Source: Bacteroidota bacterium
GTDB taxonomy: Bacteria > Bacteroidota > Bacteroidia > Chitinophagales > Chitinophagaceae
DNA: 11,935 bases
Direction: 5' to 3'
Assembly: GCA_023391895.1 (NCBI GenBank)
Contig: JAEWAC010000170.1
Location: 1 to 11,935, forward strand
Shown here: positions 5,808 to 11,935 of the stretch, one piece after another
Layout of the letters: the number at the start of each line of letters is the position of its first letter
Numbering within the stretch: the first letter of the stretch is position 1
Notes under the pieces: model-generated
Database searches by the model: none
What the model was told of the DNA's origin: nothing
The model's input: the letters and a program-made list of their open reading frames with translations, nothing else
Translations under genes and position numbers: made by a program

Positions 5808-6683
5808 ATGAGCAATACAATTTACATGACCGATCTGTTTGAAAGACAAAAGAAAGTGAAAGCCTCTGCTATTACGGCAGGTGTTGCGGCTTTATTGCTT
5901 TTACTGGCGATCATGATAAAGTGGTCCTTACCCACGGCGCCTCCCCCGGTGGCCGAACAGGTCATTGAAATTAACCTGGGTAGCGGTGATGAAGGTTTTG
6001 GTACGGACCAGCCGCAGCTGCCCGGCGACCCGGCACCTGCCCAGCAGGTAGCGTACACGCCGCCTCAAACCACGCCAGTGCATAACGCTGTGGATGATGC
6101 CAGGGATGTGGAAGAAGACGACCGGCCCTCCGAGGCCCCGGTAATTACCAAACCGGTTAATCCCAAGCCCAATGCTACTCGTATCAACCAGGAAAACAAA
6201 GTGGTAAAAACAACCCCTACTACAGCAGAACCCGTTGCCGCCGCACCGGCACCGCCTAAACCTAAAGCTGTTTTGGGCCGTACCGTAGGTGGCACCGGCA
6301 ATGGTGGTAATGGTGCAGATACCTACCAGCCCGGCGGTAACGAAGGTGTTGCAGGTGGTACCGGCGACCAGGGCCGACCCGGTGGCAGCCCTACCGGCAG
6401 GGACTATAGCGGCACGCCGCGCAACTTTGGCGTAAAAGTGCTCAACATTCCCTCCCAAAGCTTTGAAGACGACTTTAATGAAAATGCCAAAATAGCTATG
6501 GATATTACCACCGATGCCAATGGCAAGGTAATTTCCGCTTCGTACCAGCCCAAGGGCTCTACTTCCAACAACCGCAACCTGATTGACATTGCCCGCCGCC
6601 GCGCCTTTGAATTAAAAAACATTGGTACCGGCGATGGTCCGGCCAAAGGCACGGTGATCTTTAATTTTAAAGTAAGAAGCTAG
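5808..6683 (+). CDS. TonB-like energy transducer
   Basis: A 291-residue inner-membrane-anchored periplasmic protein. A short basic cytoplasmic stretch (FERQKKVK, 11-18) is followed by one membrane helix (about 20-39), then a long Pro/Ala/acidic spacer (42-155), a Gly-rich linker (160-202, GGTGNGGNG and repeats) and a compact C-terminal domain (about 207-291). That domain has the form of TonB C-terminal domains: ITTDANGKVISASYQPKGS, a helix IDIARRRAFELK and a closing strand GTVIFNFKVRS. It presumably couples proton-motive force to outer-membrane receptors. ExbB/ExbD partners, often upstream in related genomes, are absent from this window. The folC gene follows after 32 nt on the same strand. 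An alternative ATG at 5826 (residue 7) lies further from the promoter box and would leave a short leader. Confidence 0.82.
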   Translation: MSNTIYMTDLFERQKKVKASAITAGVAALLLLLAIMIKWSLPTAPPPVAEQVIEINLGSGDEGFGTDQPQLPGDPAPAQQVAYTPPQTTPVHNAVDDARDVEEDDRPSEAPVITKPVNPKPNATRINQENKVVKTTPTTAEPVAAAPAPPKPKAVLGRTVGGTGNGGNGADTYQPGGNEGVAGGTGDQGRPGGSPTGRDYSGTPRNFGVKVLNIPSQSFEDDFNENAKIAMDITTDANGKVISASYQPKGSTSNNRNLIDIARRRAFELKNIGTGDGPAKGTVIFNFKVRS

Positions 6684-6701
6684 CGAATGAAAGAACAGCA
6701 A

Positions 6702-6709
6702 TATTTTTG
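6702..6709 (+). promoter_or_regulatory. Possible -7 box ahead of folC
   Basis: TATTTTTG matches TAnnTTTG and lies 6 nt before the ATG at 6716. No convincing -33 element is present. It may be an internal promoter allowing folC expression apart from the TonB-like gene, or chance. Confidence 0.28.
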
Positions 6710-6715
6710 CTGCAG

Positions 6716-8011
6716 ATGAACTACGCTGAAACCTTAGATTACTTATACAACACACTGCCCATGTTTAGCCGCATGGGCAGTGCTGCGTTTAAAAAAGACC
6801 TCACCAACATTCAGGCGCTTTGTGCCCATCTGGGCCACCCCCAACAACGTTTTCAATCCATTCATGTAGGCGGCACCAATGGAAAAGGTTCGGTCAGCCA
6901 TATGCTGGCCGCCACTTTGCAAACAGCCGGTTACAAAACGGGTTTGTATACATCGCCGCACCTAAAGGATTTCAGGGAACGCATCCGCGTTGATGGCCAG
7001 ATGGCGAACGAAGCGTTTGTAGTAGATTTTATTGAAAACCACAAAGCTTTTATAGAATCCATACAGCCTTCTTTTTTTGAAATTACCGTTGCCATGGCCT
7101 TTGAATATTTTGCGCAGCAACAGGTAGAGGTGGCAGTGGTGGAGGTGGGCCTGGGTGGCCGGCTGGACAGCACCAATATTGTACAACCGGTGTTGTCGGT
7201 GATCACCAACATCGGCTGGGATCATATGAACCTGCTGGGCAATACCCTGGAAGCCATTGCCGGGGAAAAAGCAGGTATCATCAAACCAAACACTCCCGTT
7301 GTTGTGGGTGAAAAACAGCCCGCTACGGAGCCCATTTTCCGGCAGGTGGCTCAGCAAAAGGAAGCCCCTCTCCTTTTTGCCGAAGACCGCTTCCAACTCA
7401 TGGATTACCAACTGGCAGCCGACCGGTTGGTGCTTCAGGTACAAGATAAAGAACAAGACCAGACTAAAACCTACCAATTGGACCTGCCGGGCATTTACCA
7501 GACCAAAAACATCCTTACGGTATTGCAGTCGATTGAGGTTTTAAAACAAAAGCATTTTTCCATTTCGGAACAACAGGTGCAAACGGCCTTTCAGCAAACC
7601 AAAAAAATAACTGGCTTAAGCGGCCGCTGGGAAGTGGTACACCAGGCCCCTGCTGTGGTTCTGGAAGTCGCCCACAACGAAGACGGCATGCGGCAAATGC
7701 TGGCACACCTGGCTGCCTTACACTACCAGCAATTGCACATTATTTTAGGTATGGTAAAAGACAAGGAAGTGGAAAAGGTACTGGCCTTGCTGCCCACCCA
7801 GGCTCATTATTATTTTACGCAGGCGCATATTCCGCGTGCTTTGGAAGCAACGGCCCTGCAGGCAAAAGCCGCGGTCTTTCACTTGCAGGGCCAGGTGTAC
7901 CAGGAAGTCAACCAGGCCCTGCAGGAGGCGCTTCAACAAGCCGCACCCGAAGATATGATTGTGGTTTGCGGTTCAATTTTTTTAGTGGCCGAGGTGGAGC
8001 ACCACCTTTAG
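6716..8011 (+). CDS. folC: Folylpolyglutamate synthase / dihydrofolate synthase
   Basis: FolC adds glutamate to dihydropteroate and to folates in the cytoplasm, using ATP, and is a Mur-ligase-family protein. The product is 431 residues, normal for the family. Motifs counted from the ATG at 6716: P-loop GTNGKGS (53-59), YTSPHL (78-83), VGLGGRLDSTN (144-154), and GWDH with LEAIAGEKAGIIK (167-190). In the C-terminal domain the motif LSGRWEV is followed by LEVAHN. An in-frame TTG nine bases upstream is possible, but the ATG fits the family N-terminus (NYAETLDYLY) better. It follows the TonB-like gene by 32 nt and its stop codon overlaps the stop of the convergent Nudix gene, so no terminator can lie between them. 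Confidence 0.95.
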   Translation: MNYAETLDYLYNTLPMFSRMGSAAFKKDLTNIQALCAHLGHPQQRFQSIHVGGTNGKGSVSHMLAATLQTAGYKTGLYTSPHLKDFRERIRVDGQMANEAFVVDFIENHKAFIESIQPSFFEITVAMAFEYFAQQQVEVAVVEVGLGGRLDSTNIVQPVLSVITNIGWDHMNLLGNTLEAIAGEKAGIIKPNTPVVVGEKQPATEPIFRQVAQQKEAPLLFAEDRFQLMDYQLAADRLVLQVQDKEQDQTKTYQLDLPGIYQTKNILTVLQSIEVLKQKHFSISEQQVQTAFQQTKKITGLSGRWEVVHQAPAVVLEVAHNEDGMRQMLAHLAALHYQQLHIILGMVKDKEVEKVLALLPTQAHYYFTQAHIPRALEATALQAKAAVFHLQGQVYQEVNQALQEALQQAAPEDMIVVCGSIFLVAEVEHHL

Positions 8012-8556
8012 TATTGCATTTCGCCCAGGTGATTGAGCGCATAAAACATAGTGCTCACGTGCAGGCTCTGTACGATCTGGTTGTTGCGGAGCAGCTGCTT
8101 TACTTCCTCCAGCGTGTACAGCACCACTTCCACGTCTTCGGTTTCATCCAGGCTTTGTTCGGCCACTTTTTCACCGCCTTTGGCTACATACATGTGCATG
8201 TAATTATTGGTGGTAGCCGGGTTGGCACTGATCTTTCCCAAATATTCCAGTGATTCAAACTCGTAACCGGTTTCTTCAATCAGCTCTCTTTTGATGGCCT
8301 GCTCTGGTGTTTCGCCGGGGTCTACCACACCACCGGGTGTTTCTATGCTCACTACGCCCAGGCCATGCCGGTATTGCTTTACAAATACCGCCTTGTTGTC
8401 TTTGGTCAGCGCAAAAACCGATGCCCAGGTAGGATATTCTAAAATATAATAAGCCGGCATGATCTTGCCGTTGGGCAGCTCACACTTTTCTTTTCTGATG
8501 GTGAGCCAGGGTTTATGATTAAACAGGTATTCTGACTCCAGTACTTTCCATTCCAT
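8008..8556 (-). CDS. Nudix hydrolase, ADP-ribose pyrophosphatase-like
   Basis: A 182-residue Nudix hydrolase, which cleaves a nucleoside diphosphate linked to another group. The full Nudix box GX5EX7REUXEEXGU is present at residues 76-98: Gly76, Glu82, then RELIEETGY. The N-terminal WKVLESEYLFNHKPWLTIRKE and the KQYRHG segment (60-65) before the box match the ADP-ribose/ADP-sugar pyrophosphatase group (NudF-like) more than MutT. The substrate remains an inference. It is the last gene of the five-gene minus-strand run, 21 nt after the YfiT-like gene. Its TAA (8008-8010) overlaps the TAG of folC, an unusually tight convergent junction. Confidence 0.9.
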   Translation of the reverse strand: MEWKVLESEYLFNHKPWLTIRKEKCELPNGKIMPAYYILEYPTWASVFALTKDNKAVFVKQYRHGLGVVSIETPGGVVDPGETPEQAIKRELIEETGYEFESLEYLGKISANPATTNNYMHMYVAKGGEKVAEQSLDETEDVEVVLYTLEEVKQLLRNNQIVQSLHVSTMFYALNHLGEMQY

Positions 8557-8577
8557 ATCAATAATGATCCAAATAAT

Positions 8578-9108
8578 TTACCAATTGTTTTGTTCGCGCA
8601 GGGCGGTAATGTGGGCCGTATGGTGGCGACCATGCCAGGCATACATGCCTAATAAGTGCCAGAGCGTGAACTGCTTTTGATGCTCGGGGTGAAAAACGGT
8701 TTTTTGCCAGTCCTCATCCGTAAAATGTTTCAAAAACGTATGCCAGCGATGGTGCAGCGCAAACAACAGCGTCAGGGAAATATTCACCGGCAAATATTGC
8801 ACGTCTGCCGTTTCGGCCCATAATTTTTCTTCATAAGGCCGTATGGCGGCATTGTTTTCCGTAAAGCCCAGTTTAAAACGGCAATAGGCATTGATGTGGC
8901 TGTCTGCCACGTGATGCACCAGCTGGTGTACCGTCCAGCCGCCTGCCCGGTAGGGCGTTTGCAGTTGCTGCTCGTCCAGGTTTAGTATGGCCTGCTCCAG
9001 CAGTTGCGGCAGAAACCGGATATCCGCCAGCCATTCTTCTTTTTGCGCTTCGGAAAAAGGTTTAGGTTCGTAGGCCCCGATGGGATACCGCGAATCGTCT
9101 GCGACCAT
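8578..9108 (-). CDS. YfiT-like metal-dependent enzyme of the DinB fold
   Basis: A 176-residue four-helix-bundle protein of the DinB/YfiT superfamily. The segment YRAGGWTVHQLVHHVADSHI (53-72) and the C-terminal WHGRHHTAHI (158-167) supply the histidine triad that binds a divalent metal in Bacillus YfiT: one of His65/His66, then His159 and His163. Members have been called metal-dependent hydrolases and some are thiol (bacillithiol) S-transferases. Which applies here is not known. The length is normal for the family. Its ATG lies 5 nt after the stop of the FKBP gene and the Nudix gene follows after 21 nt, so it is in an operon. A detoxification role beside a Nudix housecleaning enzyme would be consistent with the context, but is inference. 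Confidence 0.87.
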   Translation of the reverse strand: MVADDSRYPIGAYEPKPFSEAQKEEWLADIRFLPQLLEQAILNLDEQQLQTPYRAGGWTVHQLVHHVADSHINAYCRFKLGFTENNAAIRPYEEKLWAETADVQYLPVNISLTLLFALHHRWHTFLKHFTDEDWQKTVFHPEHQKQFTLWHLLGMYAWHGRHHTAHITALREQNNW

Positions 9109-9113
9109 GTGTC

Positions 9114-9554
9114 TTATTTTAATATTTCCAAAAGCTCAATATCAAACTCCAGCACCGCACCGCCGGGTATGCCTGCTTGTCCTACACCGCCATCACCATA
9201 TCCCAGGTCGGAAGGAATCCATAAACGCCATTTGCTGCCCACCGGCATCATGGGCAACACCTGCTGCCAGCCCTGGATCAAAGCCGTAATTTTGGCAGCA
9301 AAGGGCTTTCCTCTTTTATAAGAATTGTCAAACTCGGTCCCATCGAGCAGCCGGCCGGCATAGTGAGCCCGGATGGTATCCTGTAATTGTGGCTTTTCGC
9401 CGGAGCCGGTTTGCAATATTTGGTATTGGATGCCGCTTTCCAGTGTTTGCACGCCTTCGGCTGTGCGGTTGTTTTGCATAAAAGCGGCGCCCTTGTCTTT
9501 TTCTTCTTTTAATTTGGCCATACGATGTTGCTGTAATTTTTCCTGCAGTGACAT
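9114..9554 (-). CDS. FKBP-type peptidyl-prolyl isomerase
   Basis: A 146-residue FKBP that catalyses cis-trans isomerisation of prolyl bonds. A short charged helix (1-40, QEKLQQHRMAKLKEEKDKG) precedes the FKBP domain (about 42-146), resembling the N-terminal arm of the FkpA/Mip group. There is no signal peptide, so the protein should be cytoplasmic, unlike FkpA. Active-site residues visible include Tyr65, Phe75, Asp76, Ile93, Trp96, Tyr119 and Phe137. The usual VIPGW is LIQGW (92-96) here, and IPPNAV is IPGGAV (129-134). I chose the ATG at 9554. An in-frame TTG two codons earlier would abut the ATPase stop exactly. The gene is third in the fbp run, with 6 nt upstream and 5 nt downstream spacing. 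Confidence 0.9.
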   Translation of the reverse strand: MSLQEKLQQHRMAKLKEEKDKGAAFMQNNRTAEGVQTLESGIQYQILQTGSGEKPQLQDTIRAHYAGRLLDGTEFDNSYKRGKPFAAKITALIQGWQQVLPMMPVGSKWRLWIPSDLGYGDGGVGQAGIPGGAVLEFDIELLEILK

Positions 9555-9560
9555 AATCAA

Positions 9561-10334
9561 TTATTTTACAATTTTTTCTTCTTTCAACGAGTGCCCGGTA
9601 AGGGCTATAAACACATCTTCCAGGTTGGCTCTTTTCATTTCTTTAGGTCGTTCAAAACCCGTGGCCACCAGGTCATCAATCAACTGGTCGGGTGATGCCA
9701 TGGCTACGATCTTTCCCGCATCCATAATAGCTACCCGGTCGCACAAAAACTCGGCTTCATCCATATAATGGGTGGTTAGGATAACGGTGGTACCCCTTTG
9801 GCGGATGTGGCGCACCAGGTCCCACAGGTTGCGGCGGGCCTGCGGGTCCAAACCCGTAGTAGGCTCATCCAGAAAAATGATTTTGGGATCATTGATGAGG
9901 GTGGTGGCAATGGAAAACCGCTGCTTCTGGCCGCCGCTCAGCTGTTTGACTTTGGCCCTGGCTTTATCCCGCAGGTTTACACTGTCCAGCAGCTCCCAGG
10001 GATCTACTTTTTTGTTGTACAAGCCGCTGAACAGGTCAATGAGTTCCAGCAGGTTTAAGTTTGGATAAAAGCCACTGGTTTGCAGTTGCACCCCAATGAC
10101 TTTTTTAATGTCGTTCGGCCTTGCATCCAGGTCCAGGCCATCTACTACAATCTTTCCGCTGGTCTTCTCCCGCAGGGTTTCAATAATTTCCAAAGTAGTG
10201 GATTTACCCGCCCCGTTAGGTCCCAGCAAACCAAAAATCTCTCCTTCCATCACCTCGAAGCAAATACCTTTTACCGCCTGAAAATTACCATAGTGTTTTA
10301 CCAGGTTGCTAACCGAAATCATTACTTTACTCAT
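9561..10334 (-). CDS. ABC transporter ATPase, ABC-2 (CcmA/NodI) type
   Basis: A 257-residue ATP-binding subunit. Motifs: Walker A GPNGAGKST (38-46), Q-loop Gln83/Gln85, signature LSGGQKQR (132-139), Walker B IIFLDEP (152-158), D-loop GLD and switch His189 in TTHYMDEAE. The sequence type, including the HYMDEAE stretch and a short C-terminal regulatory tail, matches the ATPases that pair with ABC-2 permeases for export of drugs, lipids or polysaccharides. No permease gene lies next to it or anywhere in the window. The open frame extends upstream, but the ATG at 10334 is the sensible start: it begins where the family begins and forms an ATGA overlap with the stop of fbp, implying translational coupling. 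Confidence 0.92.
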   Translation of the reverse strand: MSKVMISVSNLVKHYGNFQAVKGICFEVMEGEIFGLLGPNGAGKSTTLEIIETLREKTSGKIVVDGLDLDARPNDIKKVIGVQLQTSGFYPNLNLLELIDLFSGLYNKKVDPWELLDSVNLRDKARAKVKQLSGGQKQRFSIATTLINDPKIIFLDEPTTGLDPQARRNLWDLVRHIRQRGTTVILTTHYMDEAEFLCDRVAIMDAGKIVAMASPDQLIDDLVATGFERPKEMKRANLEDVFIALTGHSLKEEKIVK

Positions 10335-11365
10335 GCATCTTCTTTTGTTAGTTGCGACGCCAGGCAGCCTTCCAGCTCTTCCATCATGGTTTTGCTGCCC
10401 ACAAAAAAGGGCGAACGCTGGTGCAGCTCTGTCGGCACTACGTCCAAAACCGATTGCGTACCGTCGGACGACTTGCCGCCAGCCACTTCTACAATAAACG
10501 CAAAGGGATTGCATTCGTACAGCAAGCGCAATTTGCCTTTGGGTTTATCCATCGTGCCGGGGTACATAAAAATACCACCCTTGATGAGGTTGCGGTGCAC
10601 ATCGGCCACCATGCTACCTATATATCGCTGCGTGTAGGGAGCCCCTGCATCCCTGCACTTGTTTTGACAATTATGAATATATTTTCTAACCCCATCACTA
10701 TACTGAAAAAAGTTTCCATGGTTGACGGAATAGATCCGCCCCACCTCCGGGCACTTGATGTTAGGATGGCTCAGACAAAATTCGCCAATGGACGGATCCA
10801 AAGTAAATCCGTTAACACCGCGTTTGGTAGCGTATACCAGCATGGTAGACGAACCATACACCACGTAACCGGCTGCTACCTGCTGGCGCCCCGGCTGTAA
10901 AAAATCTTCCTTCGTAACCGGTGTACCTCTTTCGGACAGGCGGCGGTAAATACTGAAAATGGTACCAATGGATACATTCACATCAATATTACCACTGCCG
11001 TCCAGCGGATCAAACAGGCATACATATTTAGACTGGCGGCTTACCTCGTCATCAAAGGCCACAAAATCATCCAGCTCTTCGCTGGCAATACCGGCACAGC
11101 TTACGCCTCGCTGCAACACGCCCATAAACTGGTTGTTAGCAAAGACGTCCAGCTTTTTTACTTCCTCACCCTGCACATTAATGTTGCCGGCATCGCCCAA
11201 AATATCTACCAGGCCGGCTTTGTTTACTTCCACGTTTACCCGCTTGGCCGCCAGGCCAATATCGCGCAATAAGGTACTGAGTTCGCCGGTGGCATGTGGA
11301 AACTGCCGCAGCGACTGGATGGTAAATTCATCCAGGGTTAAAACGGTTCTGTTAATGGAACTCAT
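10331..11365 (-). CDS. fbp: Fructose-1,6-bisphosphatase, class I
   Basis: FBPase hydrolyses fructose 1,6-bisphosphate to fructose 6-phosphate, the key irreversible step of gluconeogenesis, in the cytoplasm with Mg2+. The 344-residue length is normal for class I. Motifs counted from the ATG at 11365: TGELSTLLRDIGLAAK (26-41), the region of the AMP site in regulated homologues; SEE at 95-97; the metal-binding FDPLDGSGN at 118-126; and further on MVADVHRNLIKGGIF, then CNPFAFIVEVAGG (substrate site and Glu ligand). The frame extends to a TTG 24 nt upstream, but that codon overlaps the promoter box, so the ATG is preferred. It is the first gene of the five-gene minus-strand run and its TGA overlaps the ATG of the ABC ATPase. 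Confidence 0.95.
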   Translation of the reverse strand: MSSINRTVLTLDEFTIQSLRQFPHATGELSTLLRDIGLAAKRVNVEVNKAGLVDILGDAGNINVQGEEVKKLDVFANNQFMGVLQRGVSCAGIASEELDDFVAFDDEVSRQSKYVCLFDPLDGSGNIDVNVSIGTIFSIYRRLSERGTPVTKEDFLQPGRQQVAAGYVVYGSSTMLVYATKRGVNGFTLDPSIGEFCLSHPNIKCPEVGRIYSVNHGNFFQYSDGVRKYIHNCQNKCRDAGAPYTQRYIGSMVADVHRNLIKGGIFMYPGTMDKPKGKLRLLYECNPFAFIVEVAGGKSSDGTQSVLDVVPTELHQRSPFFVGSKTMMEELEGCLASQLTKEDA

Positions 11366-11386
11366 GCAAGCATCGTTTAGATCAAA

Positions 11387-11417
11387 CAAAAGTAAGCGTT
11401 AAAACGGTGCTGCCAAG
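11387..11417 (-). promoter_or_regulatory. Promoter of the fbp run
   Basis: On the minus strand TACTTTTG (11394-11387) matches the Bacteroidota -7 consensus TAnnTTTG exactly. A near-consensus -33 element CTTG (11417-11414) lies 19 nt further upstream, a normal spacing. Transcription would start near 11380, giving a leader of about 15 nt before the ATG at 11365. This is the best promoter in the window and supports the ATG over the upstream TTG. Confidence 0.6.
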
Positions 11418-11585
11418 AAGGGTGAATAGGGAATGGTCAATAGTCAATGCTTCAGGTTTGGAAAGAGTTGTAAGTTGAAGGTGGTAAGTTATAGGTTTTG
11501 AAGACACTTGCTGAATATCAGGTTTTATATCATTAATAGGGCATATAAGGATTTGAAGAAGTTAGTTTTGTATGATGATTATTTA

Positions 11586-11609
11586 AACCACGGAGGCACA
11601 GGGACACAG
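11586..11609 (+). repeat. CCACGGAGGCACAGGGACACAG-type phrase
   Basis: This 24-nt stretch contains a degenerate tandem of GGCACAG and GACACAG. From memory, close variants recur in intergenic DNA of many environmental bacteria, including Bacteroidota, often near four-helix-bundle (23S rRNA intervening-sequence) or GxxExxY genes. Neither gene is in this window. It directly abuts the inner end of repeat copy 2. Confidence 0.4.
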
Positions 11610-11610
11610 T

Positions 11611-11935
11611 TGTCTGAACCACGATTTGGGGGATTAAGAGATTAAGAAGAAAAGAAGATGTTTGCTTTGCCAAATGAGCTTTTGAAAGAAGGCAAAAGTT
11701 AAAAGGCAAAGTCAAAAAGCAGGACAGTCAGACAGATTCAGCGCCTTATCCCGCATTAACTTCAAAGACGTATTGCTTTGAGAACAGCATAGCGGGATAC
11801 AGCACCTTTAGTGTTTCAGCATAGCACGCAAAATGATTTGAACTTCTTGAAAACCCCATACCTGTAGAAAAGGTTTAAATAATCTACAGATCATAGTGCA
11901 GGATACACTCAGGAATGAGGGTTGCTGTGCGTGGG
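11611..11935 (-). repeat. Long non-coding repeat, copy 2 (inverted, cut by window end)
   Basis: In reverse complement this matches copy 1 (3983-4278) in the same order of blocks, including exact identities of 29 nt (11897-11925) and 23 nt (11781-11803). It is slightly longer than copy 1 because the spacers between blocks are unrelated in sequence. The last bases of the window still match copy 1, so the element continues beyond position 11935. It contains the same TATCCCGC/GCGGGATA stem. Confidence 0.75.
11737..11803 (-). repeat. Stem-loop core of repeat copy 2
   Basis: TATCCCGC (11747-11754) pairs with GCGGGATA (11792-11799), with partly matching flanks GCGCC and AGC. An inner stem CAAAG (11763-11767) with CTTTG (11776-11780) lies in the loop. 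The outer stem is identical to that of copy 1; the inner stem sits at the homologous place but uses different bases. Confidence 0.6.

Larger units (their letters stand above)
11366..11935. other. Intergenic region upstream of fbp, repeat-bearing
   Basis: About 570 bases without a credible gene. It holds the fbp promoter, then an A/T-rich stretch (11420-11520) with loose internal repetition (GTCAATAGTCAAT; GTAAGTT twice), a 22-nt phrase at 11544-11565 that recurs inverted with one mismatch at 3834-3855, the GGCACAG/GACACAG phrase at 11586-11609, and repeat copy 2 up to the window end. The only notable open frame (minus, 11533-11715) runs through repeat DNA and looks like no protein I know. Confidence 0.75.

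Noticed and set aside
10335..10514. 60-residue N-terminal extension of the ABC ATPase
   Set aside because: This part is antisense-independent overlap with the fbp coding end, has no family resemblance and contains no better start; the ATG at 10334 gives the normal N-terminus and an ATGA junction.
11533..11715. A 60-codon minus-strand frame near the window end
   Set aside because: It translates repeat phrases (the GGCACAG tandem and the TGTCTGAACC block) and has no family resemblance or start signals.

Overview
The window looks like chromosomal DNA of a Bacteroidota bacterium, probably of the Chitinophagaceae type. This is inferred from three things: protein style (a CHRD lipoprotein with an Asp/Asn-rich segment after the lipid cysteine, a TonB-like protein next to folC, a YfiT/DinB-type enzyme), promoter boxes of the Bacteroidota form TAnnTTTG, and Shine-Dalgarno sequences that are mostly absent. 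Coding DNA is moderately GC-rich and the long gaps are clearly more AT-rich. Nearly everything coding is housekeeping. I see no defence system, CRISPR array, transposase, integrase, rRNA or tRNA.

Layout. (1) Positions 1-2928, plus strand: a tight three-gene run of a ureohydrolase (agmatinase family, cut by the window start), a four-helix membrane protein with a PH-like tail, and a radical SAM protein with a long cysteine-bearing N-terminal region. A perfect palindrome with A/T flanks at 2936-2965 ends it and also serves the convergent gene. (2) Positions 2983-3441, minus strand: a small exported DUF2846-type protein. (3) Positions 3442-4425: about 1 kb without a convincing gene, holding a repeat element, a short palindrome and a strong 53-nt hairpin. 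(4) Positions 4426-4902, minus strand: a CHRD-domain lipoprotein, divergent from a short-chain dehydrogenase (4997-5716). The dehydrogenase is followed on the plus strand by a TonB-like protein and folC (5808-8011). (5) Positions 8008-11365, minus strand: a compact five-gene run, fbp, ABC-2-type ATPase, FKBP prolyl isomerase, YfiT-like metalloenzyme and Nudix hydrolase, with junctions from a 4-nt overlap to 21 nt. Its last gene overlaps the end of folC by 4 nt. (6) Positions 11366-11935: the fbp promoter and a second copy of the repeat, inverted relative to the first and running off the window.

The least explained material is intergenic. Two diverged copies of a roughly 300-bp non-coding element lie in inverted orientation on either side of a 7.3-kb block of housekeeping genes. 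Each copy folds around a conserved TATCCCGC/GCGGGATA stem. A separate, unrelated 19-bp hairpin lies beside copy 1. Most of the coding region is ordinary. The radical SAM protein is the gene whose function is least clear.
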